In this document: positions 1 to 9,080 of the stretch, piece after piece
Position numbering within the stretch: position 1 is the first letter of the stretch
Layout: the number at the start of each line of letters is the position of its first letter
Assembly: GCF_014217565.1 (NCBI RefSeq)
Contig: NZ_CP043661.1
Coordinates: 5,704,001 to 5,768,000 of the forward strand
Length of the DNA stretch: 64,000 bases
Reading direction: 5' to 3'
Source: Kribbella qitaiheensis
GTDB lineage: Bacteria; Actinomycetota; Actinomycetes; Propionibacteriales; Kribbellaceae
Made by a program: the position numbers and the translations under genes
Notes under the pieces: model-generated
What the model saw: the letters and a program-made list of their open reading frames with translations, nothing else
Database searches by the model: none
Told to the model about the DNA's origin: nothing

Positions 1-1
1 C

Positions 2-289
2 AACAGCGACAACCGCACCCAGTTCCTGGCGACCTGGGTGCAGGAGTCCGATCGCGAGCGGCGGGCCGGCGAGGGGTCGATGACATTCACCCGGCGGATC
101 CGGCCGATGCTCCTCGAGCTGACCACGAGCCGGCTGGTGCACCGGCACGGGATCGACCCGGAGCTGGAGCCGGATCGCGCTCGTGAACTTCTCGGTGACC
201 AGGTGTGGACCCTGATCACCGGCACCGAGGCACGGACCGCGTCGTTCGCGGAGATCGAACAGGCTGTACAGACCATCGAGAAGCTGTGA
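2..289 (+). CDS. C-terminal end of a conserved protein upstream of moxR (DUF4350-like, partial)
   Basis: The reading frame is open from the first bases of the window and stops at 287-289, so the N-terminus lies outside. About 95 residues are visible. They are mostly charged and helical, contain no membrane segment, and end in QAVQTIEKL. The stop is 6 nt before the GTG of the MoxR gene, so the two are probably one operon. In actinobacteria a DUF4350 protein (for example Rv3691) sits just upstream of the MoxR/DUF58 pair, and that position is the main reason for this call. The family is inferred from context; I do not recognise a diagnostic motif in this fragment. Confidence 0.55.
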   Translation, partial: NSDNRTQFLATWVQESDRERRAGEGSMTFTRRIRPMLLELTTSRLVHRHGIDPELEPDRARELLGDQVWTLITGTEARTASFAEIEQAVQTIEKL

Positions 290-295
290 GGAACC

Positions 296-1297
<1,002 letters not shown>

Positions 1298-1321
1298 GCG
1301 ACCGGTGAGTGAGGCGCCGCG

Positions 1322-2623
1322 ATGAAGTGGCAGCCGACGCATGCGCAGGTCCGGGCGGTCGGGGTGTCGGCGGCGTTGCTCGTGATCGCCGTACTCGCCC
1401 GTCGGCCGGACCTGGCCGTGATGGGTCTCCCGCTGGCGCTCGTAGCCGTCTGGGGACGCTTCTTCCGGCCTAGTGAGCAGCCGGCCGTTCAGACCGAGAT
1501 CGACGCGGACGTCCTGTTCGAGGGCCAGGCCACCACCTACCGCTTGCAGGTGGACCACCCGCTGGACCCGGACATCGACCTGATCGTCGCGGCTCTGCCA
1601 CGGAGCCGCTGGTTCCGCTACGACCCGGTCTACGCGGCCGTAGCCGAGCCGGTCTCGCACGGAACCTTCACGCTGGAGGTCGGCGTACGGTCCGAGCGCT
1701 GGGGGATCCGGCAGCTCGAACGCCCGCAGGTGATCGCCACGTCGGTCCTCGGCGGCTACCGCATCCAGGTGCCGTCGACCAAGCCGCTGACTGTCAGTAC
1801 GTTGCCGCTGCGCGACGGGTTCGAGGCGGTCGATTCCGTACCACGCCCTGCCGGGCTCGTCGGTCTGCATCGTTCTCGGCGACCAGGTGAAGGTACGGAG
1901 CTTGCCGGGGTCCGGCCGTTCCGTACCGGCGACCGGCTGCGCCGCATCAACTGGTCGGTGTCCGCACGGACCCGCGAACTGCACGTCACCTCAACCTGGT
2001 CCGACCGGGACACCGAGGTGGTCATCCTGCTCGACACCGGCGCCGAGGTGGGGATCAGCGAGGGAATCGACGGCCGGTCGAGCAGCCTGGACACCGCAGT
2101 ACGAGCAGCAGGTTCCATCGCGGAGCACTACCTGCGTCACGGCGACCGGGTTCGGCTCGTCGACACCGGTAGTACGGTCCGCGGCGTACGGGCGGGCAGT
2201 GGTCGCGCGCACCTGCGCAGGATCCTCGATGTCCTGGTGCAGGCGAACCGCAGGGGGCGGCAGCAGGACGAGGAGCAGCTCGCCCGCAGGCACCGGGTTC
2301 GCTCGGACAGCTTGGTGCTGGTGCTGAGTCCGCTGCTGCGGCAGTCGATGCTCGGCTACATCGTCACCTTGGTCCACTCGGGCTGCACAGTGATCGCGGT
2401 CGACACACTGCCGCCCGACGTCGCCGACGTGATCGATCCCGAGCACCACGACACGAAGGCGTGGCCGCTGGCCTGGCGGTTGCGCCTGCTGGAGCGCCGT
2501 TCGGAGCTGGACCGGCTCGGCGACCTCGGCGTACCGACTGTGCGCTGGCGAGGCGCGGGCACGCTGGACGAAGTACTGCGGGATGCCAGCCGGCTGGCAT
2601 CGGCCCCGAGGATGCGCTCATGA
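1322..2623 (+). CDS. DUF58 domain-containing protein
   Basis: 433 residues. Two hydrophobic segments lie near the N-terminus (about 13-29 and 31-46), followed by a soluble region. The DUF58 signature is at about 181-211 (GLHRSRRPGEG, then RPFRTGDRLRRINW). A von Willebrand A-like strand ends in LLDTG at 236-240. In MoxR systems such proteins are the presumed partners of the ATPase, membrane-anchored with the vWA part in the cytoplasm. The stop TGA overlaps the ATG of the next gene (ATGA), indicating translational coupling. The role is known only at family level. Confidence 0.88.
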   Translation: MKWQPTHAQVRAVGVSAALLVIAVLARRPDLAVMGLPLALVAVWGRFFRPSEQPAVQTEIDADVLFEGQATTYRLQVDHPLDPDIDLIVAALPRSRWFRYDPVYAAVAEPVSHGTFTLEVGVRSERWGIRQLERPQVIATSVLGGYRIQVPSTKPLTVSTLPLRDGFEAVDSVPRPAGLVGLHRSRRPGEGTELAGVRPFRTGDRLRRINWSVSARTRELHVTSTWSDRDTEVVILLDTGAEVGISEGIDGRSSSLDTAVRAAGSIAEHYLRHGDRVRLVDTGSTVRGVRAGSGRAHLRRILDVLVQANRRGRQQDEEQLARRHRVRSDSLVLVLSPLLRQSMLGYIVTLVHSGCTVIAVDTLPPDVADVIDPEHHDTKAWPLAWRLRLLERRSELDRLGDLGVPTVRWRGAGTLDEVLRDASRLASAPRMRS

Positions 2624-3171
2624 CGGCCGCGGACAAGATCACCAACTGGCTGGCCCAGCTCCGGGCGTCGAGCATGGCGTCATTGTTGTCGCGACTGGTG
2701 ATCGCGATCGCCGGCACCGTGGCGCTGGTCGTACCGACCGTGCAGTCGTGGGATCAGGCGGACCTGGTTCCGTTGCTCGGAGTGCCGCTGTTGCTGATCT
2801 GCCTGGTGCTGCCGGACTCGACCGCGGCTGCGCTGTTCCTGATCGTCGTGACCGCCGGCTGGCTCATGCGGGCTCCCAGTGAGCTCACCTTCAGCCTCGT
2901 TGTCACCGCGATCGCCTTGCTGGCGGTGCATCTGGCGTCGGCCTTCGCCGCTCAGATCCCGTCGTACGGGAAGGTGAGCCGGCGGGCGCTACGACGATGG
3001 TTGCTACCGGCAATGATTGCTGGACTGCTCGGTCCGGTGGTAGCGGTCGCGGCGGCTGTGGTCCGTGGGGCCGATGTGCCGGGGTCGCTGGTCGTGACGG
3101 TGGCCGCGCTGGCCGCCGCGACCGCGGCGGTCTGGTTCGCCGCGGGTCAGTCGGCTTCCGGCAACGGCTGA
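2620..3171 (+). CDS. Small polytopic membrane protein of the MoxR-DUF58 operon
   Basis: 183 residues starting at the ATG that overlaps the DUF58 stop. After a short amphipathic N-terminus (TAADKITNWLAQLRAS) there are about five to six hydrophobic segments and almost no loops, so it is an integral membrane protein. I do not recognise a named family. An upstream in-frame start is possible but would lie inside the DUF58 gene, so coupling favours 2620. Its 3' end overlaps the end of the convergent tetR gene by 25 nt. It presumably works with the MoxR/DUF58 pair; that is inference from the operon. Confidence 0.75.
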   Translation: MTAADKITNWLAQLRASSMASLLSRLVIAIAGTVALVVPTVQSWDQADLVPLLGVPLLLICLVLPDSTAAALFLIVVTAGWLMRAPSELTFSLVVTAIALLAVHLASAFAAQIPSYGKVSRRALRRWLLPAMIAGLLGPVVAVAAAVVRGADVPGSLVVTVAALAAATAAVWFAAGQSASGNG

Positions 3172-3710
3172 TGGATCTTCATCGTCCCCAATAGCTCTTC
3201 CGCCCAGGGCAGCGGAATGCTGTCCGGGCCGGCGACCTGCATCGCGGTCATCACGGTGAGCAGCATGCCGGTCGCCACGAACTGGCGGGTCTCCTCGGCC
3301 GAGGCGCCGGTCAACTCCCGGACCAGGTCGTAGATCTTGCCGAAGCGCTCCCGGACGACGTCGCCGATCGCCGGGTCGGCGCTGGCAGCGAATCCGTGCA
3401 GCAGGACGACCAGTAGTTCCCGCTCGGCCATCAACCGCTCGTAGGCGCCCCCGAGGCTGTCCAGATCGGCCCGCTGCCCGGCCGCCTCCCGGAAGGCCTG
3501 CTCGACCCGGTCGCAGACGCGGTTGGCCGAGGCCAGGAAGAGTTGCTGCTTGGTTCCGAACAGGCGGATCACATACGGCTGTGAGACCCCGGCCAGCCGG
3601 GCGATCTCGTCGGTCTTGGTGCCCTGGTAGCCGGCCGCGCCGAACGCCACCACGGCCGCCTGCAGCACTTCCTCGCCGCGCTCGGCGGCGGTCAACCGGG
3701 TCCTCGTCAT
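3147..3710 (-). CDS. TetR family transcriptional repressor
   Basis: 187 residues. The N-terminal DNA-binding domain is clear: EVLQAAVVAFGAAGYQGTK, then the HTH at about 31-50 with the TetR-typical AGVSQPYVIRLFGTK. The C-terminal ligand domain is divergent, as usual. It is divergent from an EmrB/QacA-type exporter, the normal layout for a drug-responsive repressor and its target. The ATG at 3710 is preceded by AAGGAGAGTTC, which mirrors the RBS of the divergent gene. Two similar palindromic boxes lie between the genes (3739-3750 and 3774-3789), so autorepression and repression of the pump are likely. The inducer is unknown. Confidence 0.9.
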   Translation of the reverse strand: MTRTRLTAAERGEEVLQAAVVAFGAAGYQGTKTDEIARLAGVSQPYVIRLFGTKQQLFLASANRVCDRVEQAFREAAGQRADLDSLGGAYERLMAERELLVVLLHGFAASADPAIGDVVRERFGKIYDLVRELTGASAEETRQFVATGMLLTVMTAMQVAGPDSIPLPWAEELLGTMKIHQPLPEAD

Positions 3711-3731
3711 GAACTCTCCTTCGGTTTGTCC

Positions 3732-3789
3732 TTGACATGTTATCAGTCAATGCATACTTTGTGACGAGACCTAGTTATCAGTGAATAAC
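3732..3789 (+). promoter_or_regulatory. Exporter promoter with two repeated TetR operator boxes
   Basis: TTGACA at 3732-3737 and TACTTT at 3755-3760 are separated by 17 bp, a good sigma70-like promoter toward the exporter. One box, GTTATCAGTCAA (3739-3750), lies inside the spacer. A second copy, GTTATCAGTGAATAAC (3774-3789), is an inverted repeat GTTAT-N6-ATAAC just downstream of the expected start of transcription. Two copies of the same half-site flanking the promoter are what a TetR operator pair would look like. Seen directly; binding is inferred. Confidence 0.7.
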
Positions 3790-3804
3790 AACAAGGAGAG
3801 TTCG

Positions 3805-5217
3805 ATGACTTCGACCGCACTTGATCCGGGGCCGGAACGATCTGCCGTACGGCGTTCGCTGGGCACCGTGCTGGCCGTTGTGGGTATTCCGATGTTCATG
3901 GTCACGCTGGACAACCTGGTGGTGACGAACGCGCTGCCGGTGATCAAGTCCGAGCTCGGCGCCTCACTGTCGGACCTGCAGTGGTTCATCAACGCGTACA
4001 CGCTGTCGTTCGCCGCGCTGCTGCTGACAGCGTCGGCGATTGGTGACCGGATCGGCCGGCGGCGGATGTTCCTGTTCGGGATCGCGCTGTTCACGCTCGC
4101 CTCGGCAGCCTGTGCGATCACGACCGAGCCGTGGATGCTGATCGGGGCCCGGGCGATCCAGGGCGTCGGCGCTGCCGCCGTGATGCCGCTGTCGCTCACC
4201 CTGCTGGCGGCCGCAGTACCGGCTCGTCAGCGCAGTGCGGCGATCGGGATCTGGGGCGGCATCTCCGGTCTTGGTGTCGCGGTCGGCCCGGTTGTCGGTG
4301 GAGCCGTCGTGGACGGGCTCAACTGGCAGTGGATCTTCTGGCTGAACGTGCCGATCGGTGTGTTGGTGCTGCCGTTCGCTGCGCGGGTCCTGCAGGAATC
4401 CTTCGGTGGTAGCAAGCGACTCGACCTGGTCGGGTTGGTGCTGTCCGCGGCGAGCGTGCTCAGCATCGTCTGGGGCGTCGTGCACGGTTCCGACGACGGC
4501 TGGGGCTCCGGCCGGGTCCTGACCGCGATCATCGGTGGGGTCGCGCTGCTGGTCGCCTTCCTGGTCTGGGAGAGCCGGACCGCCCACCCGATGCTGCCGC
4601 TACGGCTGTTCAAGTCGCGGTCCTTCAGTGTCATCAACCTGACCCTGTTCACCTTCTCGGTCGGCGTCTTCGGCTCGGTGTTCCTGCTCGCTCAGTTCTT
4701 CCAGGTCGTGCAGGGCTACACGCCGCTGCAGTCGGGGATCAGGACCTTGCCGTGGACGATGGCGCCGATGGTCGTGGCGCCGCTGGCCGGTCTGATCGTC
4801 GACCGGGTCGGTGCGCGGGTACTGGTCGCCACCGGGCAGGTCTTCCTCGCCACGGCACTGGCCTGGATGGCGCTGGTGACGAGCATCGACACCACTTTCG
4901 GTTCGTTCGTCGTACCGTTCGTGCTGGCCGGGGTCGGGATGGGCCTCACCTTCGCGCCGGCTTCGAGCGTGGTGATGCACAGCGCATCCGAGGCTGACCG
5001 CGGTGTTGCCTCCGGCACCAACAACACCATCCGCGAGGTAGGCGTAGCGATGGGCGTCGCCGTACTGGCCTCGGTCTTCGCCTCCGCCGGCTCCTACGAG
5101 TCACCCACCGAGTACGTCGACGGACTGGTCCCCGCTGTCTGGGTGGGCGCCGCCGTAGTCGCCGTCGGCGCAGTAGTCGCAGCAGTAGCCCTCCCGGGTC
5201 GCCCGCGCGCTGACTAA
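3805..5217 (+). CDS. MFS multidrug exporter, EmrB/QacA (DHA2, 14-TM) type
   Basis: 470 residues from the ATG at 3805, which has AAGGAG 6 nt upstream. A GTG at 3781 is in frame but lies inside the operator and has no RBS, so it is rejected. DHA2 hallmarks are LDNLVVTNALP at about 35-45 in TM1 and the loop 2-3 motif GDRIGRRR at about 80-87, followed by roughly 14 hydrophobic segments. It is predicted to export lipophilic drugs or metabolites by proton antiport. Divergent from its likely TetR regulator. The stop TAA at 5215-5217 forms the first part of a candidate -10 box for the next gene. Confidence 0.9.
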   Translation: MTSTALDPGPERSAVRRSLGTVLAVVGIPMFMVTLDNLVVTNALPVIKSELGASLSDLQWFINAYTLSFAALLLTASAIGDRIGRRRMFLFGIALFTLASAACAITTEPWMLIGARAIQGVGAAAVMPLSLTLLAAAVPARQRSAAIGIWGGISGLGVAVGPVVGGAVVDGLNWQWIFWLNVPIGVLVLPFAARVLQESFGGSKRLDLVGLVLSAASVLSIVWGVVHGSDDGWGSGRVLTAIIGGVALLVAFLVWESRTAHPMLPLRLFKSRSFSVINLTLFTFSVGVFGSVFLLAQFFQVVQGYTPLQSGIRTLPWTMAPMVVAPLAGLIVDRVGARVLVATGQVFLATALAWMALVTSIDTTFGSFVVPFVLAGVGMGLTFAPASSVVMHSASEADRGVASGTNNTIREVGVAMGVAVLASVFASAGSYESPTEYVDGLVPAVWVGAAVVAVGAVVAAVALPGRPRAD

Positions 5218-5220
5218 GGT
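5215..5220 (+). promoter_or_regulatory. Candidate -10 box TAAGGT for a leaderless transcript of the YjbR-like gene
   Basis: TAAGGT ends 6 nt before the GTG start at 5227 and there is no Shine-Dalgarno sequence, as expected for a leaderless mRNA. Its TAA is also the stop codon of the preceding exporter. Confidence 0.45.
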
Positions 5221-5226
5221 TGGGGG

Positions 5227-5556
5227 GTGCTTGGGGTTGAGGATGTCCGGCGGGTCGCGTTGTCCTTCCCGCAGGCGACGGAGAAGGAGCGGTGGCGTCA
5301 TCCGACCTTCGATGTCGCGGGGCGGATGTTCGTGACCGTGCCGGACGACCAGACGTCGTTCGCGGTGAGGTGCCCGCGGCTGGAGCGGGCGGAGTTGATC
5401 GCGGCCGAGCCGGAGAAGTTCTGGGTGCCGCCGCACGAAGCCGGGTCCAGCTGGGTCAGGGCCCGGCTGGAGGCGCTCGAGGACGCGGCCGAACTGCGGG
5501 ACATTCTGCTCGACTCCTGGCGGCAGGCCGCGCCCGACGGGCTCGAGCACGAATAG
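5227..5556 (+). CDS. MmcQ/YjbR family protein
   Basis: 109 residues, the normal size for the MmcQ/YjbR (DUF419) fold, a CyaY-like small DNA-binding-like domain of unknown cellular role. Typical features are the N-terminal VRRVALSFPQATEKERW, the strand pair GRMFVTVPDD / SFAVRCP and the C-terminal DSWRQAAP. A GTG start is used with no Shine-Dalgarno sequence. It lies between an exporter and a DUF885 gene and looks like a single-gene unit. Confidence 0.85.
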   Translation: MLGVEDVRRVALSFPQATEKERWRHPTFDVAGRMFVTVPDDQTSFAVRCPRLERAELIAAEPEKFWVPPHEAGSSWVRARLEALEDAAELRDILLDSWRQAAPDGLEHE

Positions 5557-5581
5557 GTTCGATCGGGCAGTGCCGCCCGGG

Positions 5582-5587
5582 TAGGGT
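5582..5587 (+). promoter_or_regulatory. Candidate -10 box TAGGGT for leaderless DUF885 gene
   Basis: TAGGGT is followed by 7 nt and then the GTG start at 5595. No Shine-Dalgarno sequence is present. Confidence 0.45.
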
Positions 5588-5594
5588 CGGCCGG

Positions 5595-7286
5595 GTGACG
5601 GATTCAACCACACCGACCAGCCCGATCGACCAGATCTCCGAGCGGTTCCTGGAGGCCTATGTCGAGCTTTCGCCGACCGACGCCACCTTCATGGGGATCG
5701 CCGGGCACGACCACCGGCTGCCCGATTTCTCGCCGGCCGGGTTCGATGCGCTGGTCGAGCTGCATCGCCGGTCCGTCGCCGAGGCCGAGGCCGTCGAGCC
5801 CGGTACGCCGCGCGAGGAGGTCGCCAAGGACGCGTTCCTCGAGCGGCTCCGGCTCGAGCTGGAGACGTACGAGGCCGGCGTACCGCAGTACGAGCTGAAT
5901 GCGATCGCCTCGATCCCCGCTGAGGTGCGCGGCGTGTTCGATCTGATGCCGACAGCGACCGAGAACGACTGGGAGATCATCGCGATCCGGCTCAACCAGG
6001 TCGGTACGGCGCTGGACGGCTTCCGCGACTCCCTGATCCAGCAGGCCGCCGCAGGCCGGGTGTCGGCCGTTCGTCAGGTGAACGATCTGGCCCACCGGAT
6101 CGCCAGCTGGACCGGCGCGGACGGCGACGACTTCTTCGCCGGGCTAGCGGCGAAGGCTCCCGACAGCGGGATCAAGGCCACCGTCGAGGCGGCCGCAGCC
6201 GGTGCGCGGAAGGCGTACGAAGGGTTCGGTCAGTGGCTGCGGACCGACCTGGCGCCGCAGGCCCCGGCCCAGGACGCGGTCGGCCGCGAGCGGTACGAGC
6301 TGGCCTCGCGCAACCACCTCGGTGCCGCCGTCGACCTGGCGGAGACGTACGCCTGGGGCTGGCAGGAGCTGGCCCGGATCGAGGGCGAGATGCAGAAGAT
6401 CGCGGCCGCGCTGAACGGCGGCGACCGCAGCATCGAGGCCGTCGCCGCGCTGCTCGACAACGACCCGGCCCGCAAGATCCACGGCAAGGAGAAGTTCCGC
6501 GACTGGATGCAGCAGCTCGCCGACACCGCCGTGCAGGATCTGGCCGGCACCCATTTCGACATCCCGGACGAGATCAAGCGGATCGAGTGCATGATCGCGC
6601 CGACCTCGGACGGGTCGATCTACTACACCGCGCCGAGCGAGGACCTGACCACCCGGCCGGGCCGGATGTGGTGGGCCGTGCCGGCCGGCGTCGAGGATTT
6701 CGCCACCTGGCGCGAGGTCACCACCGTTTACCACGAAGGCGTTCCAGGGCATCACCTCCAGGTCGCCCAGACGATGCTCCGCGGCGACCAGCTGAACCGC
6801 TGGCAGCGCATCGGCTGCTGGGTCTCAGGCCACGGCGAGGGCTGGGCCCTGTACGCCGAACGGCTGATGGAGGAGCTCGGGTATCTCGAAGAGCCCGGCG
6901 CGCGACTCGGCATGCTCGACGCGCAGGGATTCCGGTCGGCCCGGGTGATCGTCGACATCGGCATGCACCTGGAGCTGGAGATCCCGAAGGACAACCCGCT
7001 CGGGTTCCACCCGGGGGAGACCTGGAACGCCGAGCTCGGGTTCGAGTTCCTCCGGGCCTACTCGCGGATGGAGACGGAGTTCCTGAAGGCGGAGCTGAAC
7101 CGGTACCTCGGCTGGCCCGGCCAGGCGCCGTCGTACAAGGTCGGCGAGCGGATCTGGCTGCAGGCCCGCGAAGAGGCCAAGGCGCGAGCCGGCTCCTCGT
7201 TCGACCTGCAGGCCTTCCACCGCGACGCGCTGAACCTGGGCTCGGTCGGCCTCGACCCGCTCCGCCGCGCACTCGCCAAGCTGTGA
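5595..7286 (+). CDS. DUF885 domain-containing protein (predicted zinc metallopeptidase)
   Basis: 563 residues from the GTG at 5595; the frame is open further upstream but that part overlaps the YjbR-like gene. DUF885 proteins are gluzincin-like metallopeptidases. The motif YHEGVPGHHLQ is at about 379-389 (HE...GHxxQ) and the second conserved block GHGEGWALYAERL starts at about 412, whose glutamate probably completes the zinc site. No signal peptide is seen, so it is likely cytoplasmic. The stop overlaps a possible GTG of the Maf gene (GTGA), and the two may be co-transcribed. The substrate is unknown. Confidence 0.9.
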   Translation: MTDSTTPTSPIDQISERFLEAYVELSPTDATFMGIAGHDHRLPDFSPAGFDALVELHRRSVAEAEAVEPGTPREEVAKDAFLERLRLELETYEAGVPQYELNAIASIPAEVRGVFDLMPTATENDWEIIAIRLNQVGTALDGFRDSLIQQAAAGRVSAVRQVNDLAHRIASWTGADGDDFFAGLAAKAPDSGIKATVEAAAAGARKAYEGFGQWLRTDLAPQAPAQDAVGRERYELASRNHLGAAVDLAETYAWGWQELARIEGEMQKIAAALNGGDRSIEAVAALLDNDPARKIHGKEKFRDWMQQLADTAVQDLAGTHFDIPDEIKRIECMIAPTSDGSIYYTAPSEDLTTRPGRMWWAVPAGVEDFATWREVTTVYHEGVPGHHLQVAQTMLRGDQLNRWQRIGCWVSGHGEGWALYAERLMEELGYLEEPGARLGMLDAQGFRSARVIVDIGMHLELEIPKDNPLGFHPGETWNAELGFEFLRAYSRMETEFLKAELNRYLGWPGQAPSYKVGERIWLQAREEAKARAGSSFDLQAFHRDALNLGSVGLDPLRRALAKL

Positions 7287-7294
7287 TCGAGACC

Positions 7295-8530
7295 ATGGAT
7301 GATGCTGCTGTGAACCCTGCTGTGGAAGAGAAGCGGCGGCCGCGGTTCGTGCTGGCGTCGGCATCGCCCGCGCGGTTGCAGACGTTGCGCGACGCCGGGG
7401 TCGAGCCCGAGGTGATCGTCTCCGGGGTCGACGAGGACCACGTCACGGCCGAGTCGCCGGGTGAGCTGGCCCGCACGCTCGCGACCTTGAAGGCGCGCGC
7501 TGTGGTGGCGACCCTGGATGACCACGCGACCGTGCTCGGCTGCGACTCGGTGCTCGAGTTCGACGGTGTTGCTTATGGCAAACCCGGTACTGCGGACGTC
7601 GCGCGCGAGCGGCTTCGCTCGATGCGCGGCCGGTCCGGAATTCTGCACACCGGGCACTGCGTGTTCGACACCGCGACGCGGCGGGAGCTTCGCGAACTCG
7701 CTTCCACCACAGTGCATTTCGCCGACCTCACGGACGACGAGATCGACGCCTACGTGGAGACGGGGGAGCCGCTTGTCGTGGCGGGCTCGTTCACCGTCGA
7801 CGGTCTCGGCGGCCCGTTCGTCACCGGTATCGAAGGTGACTACCACAACGTCGTCGGCGTCTCTTTGCCCTTGCTGCGAAGGATGTTGGCCGAGATCGGC
7901 ATCCCGTGGCCGGCTCTGTGGCAGCAGGCTGCTCCGTTCAAGTACGACGACGCGGAGGCGGCCCGGTACGACGAGACGCGCGGCGGTACCGAGCGCGCTC
8001 AAGCAGCGGCCGCTGCTGTCCAATCTCTGCTCCCCGTTGGTGGCCGGGTAGTTGAGCTTGCCGTCGGCACCGGAATCGTCGCCGCCGAACTGGTTGCTCT
8101 CGGCAACCTCGTGCACGGCGTCGACCTGTCGACCGCGATGCTCCGGCACGCCAAGGTCCGGCTGCCCGGCCACGTTTTGGCCGCAGACGCCACCCAATTG
8201 CCCTTCGCGGACTACCGCTGCGACGCGGTCGTCGCCGTCTGGCTCCTCCACCTGCTGGACGACAGCGACCCGGTCCTGGCCGAGGTTGCCCGCGTACTAC
8301 GGCCCGGCGGCGTCTTCATCACCACCACGGAGAAGTCCGAGACCAGCCGCTACGCCGCCGGCCGTACTCCAGCCGACCACCGCTCCCAGGATGCCCTACC
8401 CCACCTGATCGCCCGCGCCGCGCAGTACGGCCTGGCCCTCGACGGCGCAACCACGTTCCCCGGCCCGCCGAAGGGCACCGTCCCGCCGGCGACCTACCCG
8501 CTGATCCGCTTCCGGCGGTCGCTCAGCTGA
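7295..8530 (+). CDS. Maf nucleotide pyrophosphatase fused to a class I SAM methyltransferase
   Basis: 411 residues in one uninterrupted frame. Residues about 17-203 are a complete Maf domain, which hydrolyses non-canonical or modified NTPs: ASASPAR (21-27), GCDSVL (82-87), GKP (96-98), GSFTVDGLG (164-172) and EGDYHNVVG (180-188). Residues about 205-411 are a methyltransferase: VELAVGTG (253-260), HGVDLST (274-280), ADATQLPF (297-304) and RVLRPGGVF. I chose the ATG at 7295; a GTG at 7283 overlapping the previous stop is also possible. Maf beside accE-accD is conserved in actinobacteria. The fusion partner is unusual; human ASMTL combines the same two activities. Confidence 0.9.
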   Translation: MDDAAVNPAVEEKRRPRFVLASASPARLQTLRDAGVEPEVIVSGVDEDHVTAESPGELARTLATLKARAVVATLDDHATVLGCDSVLEFDGVAYGKPGTADVARERLRSMRGRSGILHTGHCVFDTATRRELRELASTTVHFADLTDDEIDAYVETGEPLVVAGSFTVDGLGGPFVTGIEGDYHNVVGVSLPLLRRMLAEIGIPWPALWQQAAPFKYDDAEAARYDETRGGTERAQAAAAAVQSLLPVGGRVVELAVGTGIVAAELVALGNLVHGVDLSTAMLRHAKVRLPGHVLAADATQLPFADYRCDAVVAVWLLHLLDDSDPVLAEVARVLRPGGVFITTTEKSETSRYAAGRTPADHRSQDALPHLIARAAQYGLALDGATTFPGPPKGTVPPATYPLIRFRRSLS

Positions 8531-8879
8531 TTCCGGCCTTGGCGTCCAGGGCCTGGAGTAGGTCGTGGGCGGCGAGTTCGACGTCTTTGTGGCGCCACTC
8601 GGAGGCGCGGTAGACGCAGGCGATCAGGGCTGTGCGGTGGATGCGGCGGAAGTCGCCGAAGACGAAGGCGTGCCGGGCCTTTGTCTCTTCGGAGGCACCG
8701 TCGGTCAGGCCGAGATGCCAGGCACCGTATTCGGCCCAGGAATGCTTCTCCAGGAAGGCGTTCTGATCGTCCGCGTGCGGCTGCACGGCACCCCAGTCGC
8801 TGTCCAGCACATACTGCTTGCCGTTGATCAGCTTCCGGGCGTACTCAACTGCTTCGTCGTTGACCGCATATTTGGCCAT
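8523..8879 (-). CDS. Conserved hypothetical protein
   Basis: 118 residues, soluble, acidic and alpha-helical. It starts MAKYAVNDEAVEYARKLI and contains conserved-looking aromatic stretches (HSWAEYGAWHLGL, FGDFRRIHRTALIACVYRA). I recall similar proteins of this length in other actinomycetes annotated only as hypothetical; I cannot name a domain. It is convergent with the Maf-MT gene and overlaps its end by 8 nt. Codon use is normal for the window, so I take it as a real gene. Confidence 0.72.
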   Translation of the reverse strand: MAKYAVNDEAVEYARKLINGKQYVLDSDWGAVQPHADDQNAFLEKHSWAEYGAWHLGLTDGASEETKARHAFVFGDFRRIHRTALIACVYRASEWRHKDVELAAHDLLQALDAKAGIS

Positions 8880-8942
8880 GCGAGCGATTGTGCCAGCACG
8901 ACCAGTTCCTGCTTCTGAATGCGGCCAAGAACGGCCGACTTG

Positions 8943-9044
8943 TGTCCCGAGCGACAGGTAATGGCCGCCTCAACGGCCCCGGACATCGTCTGGCTGAGCG
9001 TGGCACCTGGGCGCGGGAGCGCCTATTACCTGTCGCTCGGGACA
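8943..9044. repeat. 102-bp inverted-repeat element downstream of accE
   Basis: TGTCCCGAGCGACAGGTAAT at 8943-8962 is repeated as its exact reverse complement at 9025-9044, with 62 bp between. The match continues imperfectly outward. It lies 36 bp after the expected accE stop (reading on the minus strand) and contains no gene. It could be a terminator-like hairpin or a small non-autonomous repeat; the sequence alone does not decide. Confidence 0.75.
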
Positions 9045-9080
9045 AAAGCCTTCCGTGATTGCCCCAAGGGGCAGGGTGAG

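Noticed and set aside
3781..3804. GTG start for the DHA2 exporter
   Set aside because: It sits within the operator and lacks an RBS; the ATG at 3805 has AAGGAG at correct spacing.
6233..7294. N-terminal extension of the Maf-methyltransferase frame
   Set aside because: It lies inside the DUF885 gene and is low-complexity Arg/Ala/Gly sequence; the Maf domain starts after 7295.
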